A stretch of 64,000 nucleotides of DNA from Hormiphora californensis (taxonomy: Eukaryota; Ctenophora; Tentaculata; Cydippida; Pleurobrachiidae): the NCBI GenBank assembly GCA_020137815.1, contig CM035355.1, positions 6,925,097 to 6,989,096 on the forward strand. The letters are read 5' to 3'. Both the position numbers and the translations under genes were made by a program. The notes beneath the pieces were generated by a model. The model saw nothing but the letters and a program-made list of their open reading frames with translations. It searched no databases and was not told the DNA's origin. Below, one piece after another: positions 46,749 to 58,500 of this stretch. The first letter of the stretch is position 1. Each line of letters opens with the position of its first letter.

Positions 46749-49700
46749 CCCCTCTCTTTCCTTCATCTCTCTCCCCTCTCTCTCTCTCAATCTGAGTAAT
46801 CCCAATAAGTCGAGATGAATAGAACGGGGCATATCAGAGGGCCTCCCTAATACACACACATACAGCTTCCCAACCCAAATACAATACAAATGATATACTC
46901 AGAACTCTGAACTAGTATTGAATCACCCCAACAATCTTTTTCAAAACTACAACCACCGCCTTTTCCCCCAGAAAGACAGAGACCTAAAACAAGAAATTCT
47001 GGTCGACTGCCAACATATTGGGGCCCTGAAAGATGAGTATAGGAACATGTTGGCCTATGTGATGCAGCTGGAGAAACCATATCACGAGAGTTTGACCGTC
47101 AGAGAAAATCTCACTTTTGAGTAAGTAGTAGGTTCAATTGTAATACTGTCGGACCCCGATTTGCTGGGATCCTCGGGAGAAACCAATTTACCAGGTAAAT
47201 CGGAGTCCGACTGTACCTTGCCTAGCTAGACTGTCTTTCGCGCACAAACTGTACCTTGGATTGAGCTATGCTCTACTTTGTAATACCTCTGTTTAGAGCA
47301 CTGATGAGGCTACCTAAAGACTGTCCACTGGAGACTGTCTTCCACAGAGTTGAAACTATACTTCACGAGGTAAGTCGCAAAAAAACCCATCATTTGAGTT
47401 TGAAAAAGTAACTCATTGTCTCTCCCTCAAGTGTGGCCTGGTTGAAATAGCAGAGGCCAAAGTTGGAGGTGAATCTGGTGGAGGAATTAGCGGAGGACAG
47501 GTAATTAGCAAATAATAATAATCCTGAATCCTAATTAACAAATCCTAATTAACAAATATCATCCATTTCCGACCCCTTCCAAAATTCCAACATCTTCTTT
47601 TCTTGTTAGAAACGAAGGCTCTGTGTGGCGTTACAACTGATCGACTATCCGAGTATCATATTTTTAGATGAACCCACTTCAGGTATGTACTATAACACTT
47701 CCCTCCCTCTCTACCTCTTCCCTCCGCTCCCTCTCTATCTTTCTCTCCTTCTCTCTCTACCCCGCCGAAACAGCCTTTTCCCTCCCTACATCCGTCCCCA
47801 GGAGATTCGACAGTAACCCGGTGTGGTTTTATAGCTCAGTACATTAAATAATAAACATATGTACCGTAAAACATGCCCACCAACACATATGAAGTGTTAT
47901 GTTTTAGTTCGGGCTTTCCATAAACTAATCAATACCACAAATTGTTACTAAACGTCTAAACAGTCAACTCCCTTACTACAGGGTTAGACGCGACGGGATC
48001 CTTCGAACTAATGACGATGTTATCACGACTCCAGATCAGCAAGAGATGCATAGTTCTGACAATTCACCAACCCCGCCAGGAGATATTCCATCTTTTTACC
48101 CACATCCTACTCCTTACTGGGGGACAGGTATAACAGAGTTTAAAACTGGTCAATTTCGGAGAAGATCAGTCTCTTTTCAACCGACAGTACCTATCGTGGA
48201 CAATGCTCTGACCGCGGTTCTCACGCACTCCGAGAATAGGGTCAGGCCAATACTCTGACAGTGGCTGACCGTTGGTTACAAAATAACCCCGGGCGACCTT
48301 CGCGCGTGCTGGCAAGGGGTAACTTCGTAACCAAGGCTGACCGTATTCCACATGTTTCAGGTTGCATACTACGGATCACCATTCCATGCCAGCTCGTTTA
48401 TTGAATCTGCATTTCAACGAGAGAACAAGAAAGTTTCAGATTTTCTCTCCGATCCGGATTATTCTGAAAGCACCAATATTGCTGATAAACTTATGGACTT
48501 GATAAACCAGGTACAGTCAGACACCGATGTATCGGGATCCTCGGGGGAAACGGTTTTATCTAGGGTCCGACTGTTATAGTACCACAATCACCCTATTTTC
48601 TGGAATTACTGATCTATTTTTTAATAACCATTCTTTTAAGGACGAGCCCAAGCGACTAATTTTGAAGCACTACCAGGAGACAGAGCTGCCTTCAGTCCGT
48701 GAAATAATCGAGCGATCTCGACAAATCAGCCAATCCGAAACATCTTCAGTTCTTTCTAAAAAGAAAATGTAAGGACTTAAATCGCGATATCTTTGATACA
48801 TACATGTAGTGTGATTTGTAAGTTTCACTAATTCATGCTTCTAACTTCTTTATATCCCAGGCAAGTAGTGGGTGGATTCAATCGAACTATTTTGGCGCTG
48901 GAAAGCAGAGTCATGTTACAACAGGAAACATTTCAAGTCCTCTACCTACCCCTTATATTCGCTCTAGTTCCTCTCGTCCTGGGTTAGTGTGTGTCGGTGT
49001 GACAGAGAGTAATCGCATTGAGGCTCACAGCACTCAGCAGGCATTCACAATTTAATTCTGAGCATGCTGCGGGGGAATTCAATCTCTGTTAGAGGATCCT
49101 TCTACGGGTGACCGATCAAATTGAGTTCTCCGAACCATTACACAAATACACTCTGTGCTTTTTGGTGAAACCAGCATCAGTTCCGCTGTAACTCGATTGT
49201 CAAGATGGATCCCAGGATTCCCAAATGGGGCACATTTTGGTGTGAGGTTCTTGTGTAGCGCGCAAAAACATGCGCGTGGTGAAAGCAGTTTTTCAGCACT
49301 CACCACATGGTCACGCGCGGCGCGTGGGAACTTTTTGCTACGCGCTGACAAGGGCCACTGTTACCTATTCAGGGGAACTCTGGAACATTGCATGACCTCC
49401 CAAACTATTCCCTTAGGTTGGGTATACTATAAGGAGGAAGAGGGACTTCTAATAATATCCGTTTATTGTGTTGTAACCTGCATGGGACCTCTCTTTCTAA
49501 CATCAGTCATAATGAATTTGATAAATGAGTCTCTGCGGGTGTTCCTTATGCAATACAACGATGGAATTGGCAGTCTCTACCATATTGTGTTCATGGTAAG
49601 TCATATCATCGGTCACCTTAGTCATATGCCGTACACTTTGATTCTCTCTAACACACACTTGGCTCCATTGCAACCTATTCTCGCTCCCTCAAGAACTTTC

Positions 49701-49840
49701 TCTCACCCCCTCTCTCACCCCATATCTCTCTGCAGGTGTTTTACAGAATGGTAGGAATCACCACTTTCCCGATGATAGTTTGCAGTGTTATGATTTATCT
49801 CATGGTGATCATCACCTACGATTTCTTCGAGCTCCTACAG
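42731..49840 (+). CDS. Notum/pectinacetylesterase-TM-ABCG half-transporter fusion (3' end tentative)
   Basis: Twenty exons join with matching phases: 42731-43471, 43677-43769, 44006-44155, 44552-44667, 44815-44893, 45081-45240, 45341-45435, 45578-45680, 46024-46189, 46278-46446, 46972-47120, 47297-47369, 47432-47500, 47610-47682, 47982-48127, 48361-48510, 48641-48768, 48861-48982, 49417-49595 and 49736-49840. This is about 1,020 residues. Residues 1-20 are a signal peptide. The esterase domain has YLESGGGC, GSSAGG (Ser166), SKHDIY (Asp270) and SCLQHV (His329). One helix follows (about 436-470: GVIVVMSLLGGALTLFCVVW), then a basic linker, then the ABC ATPase: Walker A GPSGCGKTT, Q-loop YVMQLEK, signature ISGGQKRR, Walker B IIFLDEPTS, D-loop GLDATG, H-loop TIHQPR. 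The first ABCG membrane helices come last (LIFALVPLVLGW, YDFFELLQ). Domain identities are firm. Their union in one transcript is inferred. Confidence 0.78.
45687..46003 (+). repeat. (GTTT)n microsatellite, about 80 copies
   Basis: An unbroken GTTT tract begins right after the 5' splice site GTGGG of the intron between the exons ending at 45680 and starting at 46024, the intron that links the esterase and ABC halves. Confidence 0.97.
46595..46795. repeat. (CT)n tract in an intron of the Notum-ABCG gene
   Basis: CTCTCT run with short interruptions, between the Walker A exon and the next exon. Confidence 0.9.
47146..47213. mobile_element. 68-bp MITE of the CAGTCGGACC family in an intron
   Basis: Inverted ends CTGTCGGACCCCGATT and AATCGGAGTCCGACTG flanked by TA. 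An internally deleted relative of 16260-16416. Confidence 0.65.
48264..48345. repeat. hairpin repeat in an intron of the Notum-ABCG gene
   Basis: TTGGTTACAAAATAACCCC faces GGGGTAACTTCGTAACCAA around a GC-rich loop. A probable tiny MITE. Confidence 0.5.
48514..48573. mobile_element. 60-bp MITE of the CAGTCGGACC family abutting a 5' splice site
   Basis: The element starts CAGTCAGACACCGAT and ends with the reverse (GGTCCGACTG). Its 5' TA is the second and third base of the intron (AACCAG|GTACAGTC), so the splice donor and terminal repeat overlap. Confidence 0.6.
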
Positions 49841-50026
49841 GTAGGGGTGAAGGTCAAAAAGTGTATTGCAGTGCTCAGTGATTTCAATCTCTGACTCTCC
49901 AGACTCCATCTGTCATAGAAGGTGTAGAACTTTAAAATTAGTGCTGCACCTTCCGGCTGGAAATTAACAACAACTTGGTTTTCCCAAGGGAATCAATACA
50001 AACACTACATAATTAACTGTCTCTCT

Positions 50027-52813
50027 CTAATACTTCTTGGCATAGGGAACTGTCGTGCTAGCGTCCCATTCACTCTCTATCTCGGTCCGAGTCTCATCTA
50101 GTCGGCTAATCTCTGACAGTCCCGAACTAATATCTGTTGGGTCCCCGTACTGTTCGCTGGAGATGTTCGTTTGTGCTGTTATAGATCCCACTCCACTGCT
50201 CCAGTCTGTTGCTGACACCGTTAAATCTGGGAAGGGAGGTGAATTAGGTATTTCGGTTTTTGATTGCATTTCTCTCTACAAATTCTCCGTGTCTAGAATA
50301 TGGGGGCGGGGCGAGAGAGGGGTCTAGAATACTAACCGGGAGAGGGGGTGCGTTGACGTGTGGTTGCAAGTGAGGTGGCATCAGTCTCCGAGGCTGAATA
50401 GACTGTACTTTCATACACTGTGTAGAGACCTGAACCTCCCACGGAGCTGGTTCGGTCAGTTGGCGGAGATCTATAGGGAGAAGAGATGATCATATATATT
50501 AGGGATCGATTTAGGGGTCGATTTAGGGGTCGATTTAGGGGTTGATTTAGGGGTCGATTTAGGGGTCGATTTAGGGGTCGATTTAGGGGTCGATTTATAG
50601 ATTATTTAGAGAATACAGATAGTATCCACGGTTCACGAACCTGTATCCAGATGTGTTTGGAGCTCGTCTCTTTCTACCACCCTTTCCAGAGCTTACTACT
50701 GATGAAACTTCGCTCAGCATCTCCACATTGCTCTTGTACTCTGCTAGTAGGCGAGCCTTTTCAAGTCTCAGTTCCGCCATCTCCCTCTTCCTCTGTCTCA
50801 GTTCCCCACTCCGGTCCTTCTTAGGGGGAGGGGGTGGTGGAGGGGACGGAGTGATAGTGGGAGGCCGGTAGGAGCTAACATCCGTCCTATCCGTCCAAGT
50901 GGACGCCCTAGTAGCTGCTCCATCCGAGCTAGGTACAGAAGAGGGAGGGACAGTTGAATAGTCAGTACGACGGGTAACTGGTAGCGACCATTCAGTAGCT
51001 GTGGGTGAGATGAGGCCCGAGCTTCGGTCTGTTCTGGTGGTGACTGAGGGCACAAAAGTGGAAGGTGGCCGGGAGAGGGGTGCATTGTATACCGTACTGA
51101 CATCAGTCCTCTCACTGAAGATGCCATACGCACTCAACCTGCAGGGATGAGAGAGTATCACAGATCTGCTAGGCAGATGAAAAACGTTTCTATCGACTAA
51201 GCCACACCGTAGTAGCTTGCCTTGTTCGACCCTCCCTCGAGGTAGCTGATAAAGGACAACCAAAGAAGCTAACTAATTAATTAATCAATTACCTGGATCG
51301 GACACTACGTGCAAAACTCCAAGTGGTACTGGCATCAGTTTTAGCACTCCCGAAACTGACATAAGATATGGAGTCGTATATGTTTTCTGGCTTGTCTGAC
51401 AGCCACGCTCTCAACCGTCTAGTGGAGGGAGAAAGTGTGCTAGGAGAAACTTAATTGTACCTACATACATACAATGGGGGAATGATAGTGTTTTAGGCCA
51501 TAAATAGGGTGGAAGGTTTACTGAATTTTAGGCCAAAAAGAGGAAGGGTTTTAAAGCACTTTAAGCCAAAAAGGGGAGTGAGGCTCATTACTATACCTGT
51601 CCCAGCGTAGAGCAAGAAGGGGGAAGAGAGCGGCAAACAGGAACACACTAACTGTACTAAGACAATAGGTTAGCATGTAACCGATTGATAGTTTGAAGGT
51701 TCTCTCCATGTAGACCCCCATTACCCCTCCCATACCACAGACTTGGCATACCACACACACCAGATACAGTGTTCCTACCTGCGGTGATGGATTATTATCA
51801 GTTAAATTTTACACTAAACCGGATTTAAAAACCGGATAAATTAGTATTAGACAGGTTAGATTTATAAACAAAGAGCGACCTACCTGGAAGACCCCAGAAC
51901 TTCTCTCATATCCCCGATCTCCCCATCCCTTGCCACTAATGTACATGGCCACACCGACCAGAGCTACACATAGTAAGGTCGGTACAGAGACTACAGCAAG
52001 GGGAGCATAGTCCAGTAGCAGGAAGGTGTAGTGTGCTAGGAGAGGGTTCTCTCTTTCAGTGACAGCATACATGGGCATGAAGATGTTACCCGCTGATCTT
52101 TTGAACTGGGAAAGGAATAAAGCAGGGTTATTTTCACCCAGGGAAAAGGACAGAAAAACTGTAACATTATTTTGTGATCGACTCTTCAAAATAAAGGGCA
52201 CTTTGTCTACCTGTATAAAGAAGACAAGTCCGCCAGTCCATCCAAGTATCCACAGAAGTCCAATGAGAACAGGAACTCTAAAGTTGACCTCCTTCTTCAA
52301 ATACACCTCCAGTGCCCTAACGACGGTTACCATGGTAACTATAAGGGGTGTTACCCTAGTTACCAGCATAGTAACAATATTGGTAATTATCTGGAACTTT
52401 AACCATTTCTCATTCAACTTCACCTCCGGTGGTTGCGAGTTACACGGCATCGTCAACGTGAAGTAGGACGCTAGATGGGAGAAGGGGGTGAGATAGAAAG
52501 GAAAAGGGGAAGGAAAGGAGTGGAAAAAAAGGAAAAGAAGATTAAGGTGAAGGAGTGAGGTGGGACCCAAATTAAAAAAAAAAAAAGGGTCCTCTCGGGC
52601 GTTACTAATAGCGATCATTGCCAACAACAAAAACATGACCACGTACCTGTATGGAGGAAGGCAGCTATTGCAGTCAACAGATTCACATAACACAGCAGTT
52701 GGTAAAGGGAGCTGATAGGATCTGGTCTGGTAGCGTAGTATCGGGAACATTAGAAACACAGTTAGCCCCCCCCAGTCTCCACTAACCAGTACCGGTATAG
52801 GGCGATGAACAGA
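50027..52813 (-). CDS. multi-pass (7TM-like) membrane protein with long proline/serine-rich cytosolic tail
   Basis: Exons: about 52813-52647, 52470-52211, 52105-51884, 51778-51597, 51418-51293, 51138-50641, 50470-50337 and 50226-50027 (stop). From the second exon on, phases match. Hydrophobic segments include QLLCYVNLLTAIAAFLHT, IVTMLVTRVTPLIVTMVTVV, VPVLIGLLWILGWTGGLVFF, APLAVVSVPTLLCVALVGVA, YLVCVVCQVCGMGGVMGV and YCLSTVSVFLFAALFPLLAL, so six or seven spans. The tail of about 300 residues is rich in Ser, Thr, Arg and Asp, with a poly-proline run (PSPPPPPPPKKDRSG) and a basic coiled stretch (LRQRKREMAELRLEKARLLA). In the first exon two frames both look coding, so one indel beside the G8 run is likely. 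A GPCR-like receptor is possible. I do not recognise the family. Confidence 0.65.
50498..50600. repeat. 12-13 bp tandem repeat (AGGGGTCGATTT)
   Basis: About eight copies of GATTTAGGGGTC in an intron of the minus-strand membrane-protein gene. The word resembles the core of the CCCCGATTTA MITE ends, from which it may have expanded. Confidence 0.8.
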
Positions 52814-53921
52814 CTATATACCTGAATAAGGGAGGGGCGTGGTTATGGACCATGTGGAGTACAGTCGTCCCCGAGTGAAATGACAGTGAAATAGAGTGGT
52901 AAACCCCTATGATATGTATATTATACGAGGTTCGGTTACGGAGGATAGGCCAAAGAATTTGTGAGAATTAATGAATCACAGGACATCTAACTTGATCTTT
53001 TTACTCTTTACAAATTATCCCGGTAGATGCGTTTGGAGTAGGTATGTTTACATCCACCCCCAATACTCATAATTGAACACACGACGATCTTGAACACTCC
53101 AGGTCATAATCCAGTGCTCATTAAAAAATTTGGAAAATCCCAAAGGGGAACCCCCCGGGCGGGGGGAGAAAATCCCCCTGCCCTCTTTTTTTTCCCCTTT
53201 TTTTTTGCCTCTTTTTTACATTCTCTACTTTTCCTCTCGTTTCCTTCAGTGTTTCTCCCTCCCCCGCCCCTTTTCGGGGGGCCCTGCATATTTACCGGGG
53301 GGGCCCTCTTTTCCACGACCTCCCCCCCTCTCTCTCCTCTCTCTCTCCTCTCCCCTCTCTCTCTCCTTTTCCCCTTCCTCCTCCTCTCCCCCCCTCCTCT
53401 TTTCTTTCCCCTTTTTTTCTCCTCTCTCTTCCTTTTTTTCCCCTTTTTCTTTCCTCCTCTTTCCTCTCCCCCCTTTTTGCCTTCTTTTCTTTCTCTCCTC
53501 TCTCCCCCCCTTTTCCTCTCTCTCCTCTCTCTCCCCCCTCTCTCTCCCCCCTAAAAGGGGGATCTAAACAGGGTTACTCAGGGGGCACGTGCATTTCCGG
53601 GTGTTGAGTGAGCGCGTGTAACCCTCCCTCCCCAATACTATGGGGGTCCCCGCCCCCGGGATACCCCCTTGTTTCGGGACAAACAAGGGGAGGGAAAATT
53701 ATTGTACCACAATTGTCCATTATAAACTTTTGACACCACCTTCCCCTCCCTTTAGCCACCCTTTCCCTACCTTCCCCACCCTTTAACGCCACCCTTTAGC
53801 CATGTTTAAACCATGCTACCTTCCCCACTCTTTAACTATCACCTTCCCAAATCCCCACCCTCTAAACCACCATTTAACGCCACATTCCCCACCCTCTAAG
53901 CCACCCTCCCCACCCCTCCAG
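52814..53921. other. gap region with poor-looking consensus; possible missing ABCG exon
   Basis: About 53110-53560 is dominated by stretched homopolymers and CT runs that look like low-quality consensus. An exon carrying ABCG helix 5 is expected between 49840 and 53922, but none can be defended. A candidate with splice-like ends at 52980-53040 was not convincing. Confidence 0.4.
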
Positions 53922-54388
53922 CCATCACGAACGTTCTGTTGAAAGACAAGCTATTTGGATGCACCGAGTACACGAGTAAACTGACATGTCAGGGCACCTC
54001 AGGGAACTTCAACCTTTACACATTTGGTTTCCTGGATGGGTCCCGGCCTCACTGGCATTGTGCTTCTGTGTAAGTATTTTTTAGTATTTTTTGTTGAGTA
54101 AGGGGTTACTCAACAACTGTTTTTGCTACTCACAGCTGTTTTTGGGGTTCAGCTTAATTTTTTTTTTGAACATACTCCAAATTTAGGGGGTTCCCCCGGG
54201 GCACTTTGATATTTTGAACCCCCCAATCTGTGGTTCCATGAAAATTTCATCTAAAATTGCAATTGCAACTAGCTCTCTTCTCTTCAGGTTTGATCGTGAT
54301 AACGCATTTATTCTCTTGGTGGATCCTGGTATACAAGCATTGCAAGGAACCCATGCTTGAAACAATTCAAAAGAGTTTCATCTCGTTC
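53922..54388 (+). CDS. probable terminal exons of the ABCG transporter
   Basis: A first exon from 53922 encodes ITNVLLKDKLFGCTEYTSKL, then CQGTSGNFNLYTFG, which fits the Cys-rich extracellular loop before the last ABCG helix. A second exon from about 54285 encodes LIVITHLFSWWILVYKHCKE and a short tail ending at 54388, which fits the last helix and C-terminus. The donor of the first exon is uncertain: the strong GTAAGT gives the wrong phase, while a GTGCTT nine bases earlier gives the right one. Joining to the exons ending at 49840 requires a missing helix-5 exon and a 4 kb gap holding a gene on the other strand. Confidence 0.45.
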
Positions 54389-54930
54389 AAGTGAGAAAAA
54401 CTGGGGATGGAGAATGAAAGAGAGAGGGAGAGAGAAAAAGAGAGAGGGTGGAAGTGAAGGAGATAGTGATGAATGGCGTCACAATCCCACTGAACGCTCT
54501 CTCTTACAATTCTCATTGTCCTACTGAGACAGCTTGTGGACCTCTTAAAGTCTTTGTTCCCACCGAAAAGCGAATGAGAGGTTGGGGGGGGGGGGGGGGT
54601 TTTTGTTTAAAAATTTTTTGGCGTTCCCCAAAAAAGACCACTCGAAAGATGGTTTTTAAACCCCCTTTGCGAAGGGGGCCAGGAAATGTAACCCTGATGA
54701 GTGAGGATAGAAGTGGGGGTTGGGGGCGCGACGTGTATAGTTGCAACTATCCCTCTCTCTATCTTTATCTCTCTCACGTCTATCTTTCTCTCTCTTCGAA
54801 ACATGAGACCTTTGTCAGTGGGAAACTCGCTTTGAGCGACTTATTGAAACACATGTGTAAAAGAAAAACAAAGAGCTCGAGAGACACATCATGTGTTACC
54901 AATAGGTCACACGGCGTGTTACATGTGTCA

Positions 54931-55039
54931 TAGGAACCGACCGAAACAAGTAAACAACTAATCAGAACTCTTTATTTAGGTCACGTGACTGGTTATCAGC
55001 CAATCAGGGACCAGTATTTCCTGATTCGGTCGGTTCCTG
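54931..55039. mobile_element. 109-bp hAT-like MITE, same family as 3221-6614
   Basis: The ends are (C/T)AGGAACCGACCGAA and its reverse, flanked by the 8-bp duplication ATGTGTCA (54923-54930 and 55040-55047). The terminal repeat is nearly identical to that of the 3.4 kb element at 3221-6614. Confidence 0.75.
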
Positions 55040-55059
55040 ATGTGTCATATTTCCCGCAG

Positions 55060-55761
55060 GAGTTCGTTCAAGTGGCCAAAGAGGGACAGAGAGAGGGGGA
55101 ACAAGGTTGGAGATGGTCACTTGGTGATCCCGGACTCAAAACGAGGGGATGTGAAACAGGAGTGGGCCACAATAATAGGACGTGTCATGTCCCAGCAGCA
55201 AGGTATTGTACTGAATGTCGCATTGTCGATAGTTAACTGAAACTACAGTTGCCATGTATGAGAAATGAAACAGACCGATCATAGGAAGCGCCAGAGCTGA
55301 GTCCAGACATAATGAATCTAATAATATAAGTTCCCGATAAATTTCTACGTTTATTTAGTTGCCGAACTTGACATATTGTGTCCTATTCAGATGCAGTTGA
55401 TGCGGAAGAAGATGCCCGAAGGATCATCAAATCCTCGGTGATGGAGGGTGTCGGACACTTTGTGTACCGGAGAGGAACCAACTCCGAGAAGATCCTTGAG
55501 AGACACACCAGATCTTACCGATCACAAAACGGTAAAAAATCTATCAGAACTCTAAATGTTTGTTGGTTCATGCAACAATAAACTGTATTTTTATCTGAAT
55601 GGTGATTTTATAATGTTCATTTCTTTCAGGTGTTAGCGACGAAATGCTACAAGAGTTTGTGGCTCTGATCAAGGCTGCGGTCAAAACATCCGGCCAAATT
55701 TCTGACGACCCCCACAAACCATCCATCATTGGTGAGGGAGAAGGAGGGATAGATAGAGAGT

Positions 55762-55827
<66 letters not shown>

Positions 55828-55864
55828 TAAAGATAAAGAGAGAGAGAGAAGGAGGGAGAGAGAG

Positions 55865-55953
<89 letters not shown>

Positions 55954-56577
55954 AGAGGAAGATAGATCCCTTGGGGGGTGAGTCTGATTACCATAAGCAC
56001 GGATAAAGTTGCACACATGTCACTTGCCTTCCCCCTCACAATTGATCACTTCTCTCCAGGCGTGGGCATAAAAGATGCTGGTACCAGGTCTATCAAACAT
56101 CACGCGGGAATCAAAGCTCACGAGCTTGTCAGTGACTTCAGGAGAAAGAAAATGATGGGTTTTAATAGGTTAGTACCATAGAAACAAAGCAACCATAACT
56201 TACAGTTACTTATTAATATTATGCATAGGTAACTGTAAACAGTGTTCCAAAGTTGGGCACGTCGCGCCCCTCTGTTTGCGCGCCCGTAGGGCGATCCCCT
56301 CACAAGTTCCAAAGACTTGTTATCTTATTGTTGTATCCCATTAATCACGGGTATCATAACCCCACTAATCGGATATCATATTTGTAGAAGAAGTGAGGAT
56401 GAGCTGATGGATGGACGTCCAGCTACCCCTCGTACACCCAACACGATAGTGGAACATGACCCGCTAGAGGTGATATGTGAGCCAGACGAAGAGAACTCTA
56501 GACACCAGGACAATCCTCTCGAAGACATGGAATCTTCTTCTAGAGTACGTCTAGTTGACGCTGACGATACGTTATAG
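55060..56577 (+). CDS. C-terminal part of an unrecognised protein
   Basis: Five exons join with correct phases: 55060-55202, 55391-55531, 55630-55731, 56060-56168 and 56388-56577, coding about 228 residues to the stop. The product is hydrophilic, with no membrane segment or signal peptide: a basic start (SSFKWPKRDRERGNKVGDGH), helical stretches (DAEEDARRIIKSSVMEGVGH; DEMLQEFVALIKAAVKTSG), and an acidic tail (EHDPLEVICEPDEENSR). It reads like a cytosolic regulatory tail. Upstream exons may lie at 54470-54590 and 54800-54920, where open stretches look codon-like, but the intervening sequence is unreliable and a hAT-like MITE sits right before 55060. Confidence 0.55.
55759..55945. repeat. (GA)n microsatellite
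   Basis: GAGAGA run in the intron between the exons ending at 55731 and starting at 56060. Confidence 0.95.
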
Positions 56578-57767
56578 TGAATTATAGGGGATAGTGTCAT
56601 ATATTTTGATCATTTCTTGTTGTCATGGAAGCAATAAGGGGTCTTGTTATTTTAGAAGTTGGTAACTAGGGTACTAGAGAGACATTACAAGAACCTAGTT
56701 TTGTTGATGCAATCAGCACTGGTAAATTTGTTAACTCTGAAAATGTTTTTGTAACACAAACTGCATCACATGTAAGTGGAATTTATTGTGTGAAAATATA
56801 TTGTTGTTTCAATAATTTCAAATCGCTGTTTTTTCCTTCTTGTAAAGCAGCTTTGGTTGACTGATACGGCAGTGGTATCTTACAACCCGTGCTGCATGGT
56901 ATTGATTAGTGTCGGGTTGCCATGGACACGTGACCTTACCATATATGGAATAACGCATTGTCCGACTCATTTATGAGGGGGGCGGGGGCTCCAGTAAATT
57001 CAGTCATCTCACGTTGCAATGGTTTGGGTTGTTGCTGAGTAGCGGTCTCCCCTTTTCGTTGTCTCCCCTTTTCGTTGTCTTTCCAATTCGTCTGCGGAGC
57101 TATATTTCTCTATCCTTGGAACATTCCCTCCATTCTGTATACGAAGTTCACTGTATACATTCCACATCTAATCATTCAACCGATGCTCTATCCCTCTCTT
57201 TATTTCATTGTTTCAAATGAACTTTATTTCCCCTGTGTGTAACATTTTTTGCAGCCTCTCTATGTGTGTTTTTGACACAGTTTGACCATATTTATATCTC
57301 TGAGTGTAACCGGTCAAAATTGTGATTGTTTGCCTTGTGCCGTGTGTCATAGAATATATTACCACCCCGGATATTACCCCCTAACATTCTGTTTCTGTCC
57401 CTCTTGTTTCACACCTGTCTGTCTCATTTAATCATCAATGTGTCCTGTCAATCACGATATCAGGAATAATTTCCAGTTTTATCGAATGGAGCCTTTCTAT
57501 AGCTTTCTGTTTGTCAACGGAGATCTTTATTTCCCATTCCCAAGAAATCTATGACATAATTGAAGTGAAATTTCCTTGGATTTGCCCGAACGACAAATCC
57601 ATTTCTCTCCCTCCCTCTCTCTCTCACTTTTCTCTTTCTTGATGCGTTGTTTGACCACAATGTCTTTCGTTCGGTCGAGTTTCTCTCCCTCTTAGTCAGA
57701 GTATATGGTTCGCAGCACAACAGGAAGTACTCGGTCTGACCACGTTATATCTTAGACTAAGGGAGAT

Positions 57768-57839
<72 letters not shown>

Positions 57840-58500
57840 GAGAGAGAGAGAGAGAGTGAGAGAAAGAGAGAAAGAGAGATCATATATAAAATGAGAGGCT
57901 CTGTTTTGTAACGTCAACTCAGAGAAAGAGAGAGAGAACTTTGGTGATTGGACCGATCTCTCAGGGTAATTGAACGTCCTCTCTATCTCGTAGTGCATCC
58001 TTCTCTCTCTGGATCTCCCTAGTAACCATACTTGGTTACCATGGAAACACAAAAGGACACGCGCACTAAATTACGAAGAGCACTCTCCAATTTCCGGCCC
58101 AAGTTGACTGAACCACAAGAGCTCTCTTGAGAGGGAAAGAACTATGAGAGAGAGGGAGAATGAGAGTTAGTAAGATCGAGAAAGTGAGTAGTTACGGTAG
58201 ATCACCGGTCAGTGAGTGAGAAGGCTAGTGTGTAATTTGTCATGATGGCTTCTCAGTCAGACTCTATCAAACACGGGAGGGGCAACAGTCGAGAGAGAGA
58301 AAGAGGAGAGAGATGATGGGGGAGTGAGAGTGAGAGAGAGTGAGTGAGTGAGAGAGAGGGAGTGCTAAACAAACAGAGAACTCCGGCCTTCCAAACACGC
58401 ACAAAATGTGTTAGTGTGAATAACTCTTTCTCATCCTATAGCAGGCACTTCCCCGCCCAAAGGTTGCTTTTTCATTCCCCTTTCTCGTCATAAGTGTTTA
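56578..58500. other. intergenic; GA microsatellite at 57769-57870; X-box-like site
   Basis: No exon chain recognised. A GA tract lies at about 57769-57870, and an X-box-like word GTTACCATGGAAAC at 58035-58048. Confidence 0.5.

Noticed and set aside
48166-48351. Minus-strand open frame within the Notum-ABCG gene
   Set aside because: It lies over an intronic hairpin repeat and has no domain or splice support.
49155-49416. Extension of the ABCG exon upstream of 49417 in the same frame
   Set aside because: The CCCTTAG acceptor at 49416 gives the only phase match with the exon ending at 48982. The upstream part contains a GCGC-rich repeat.
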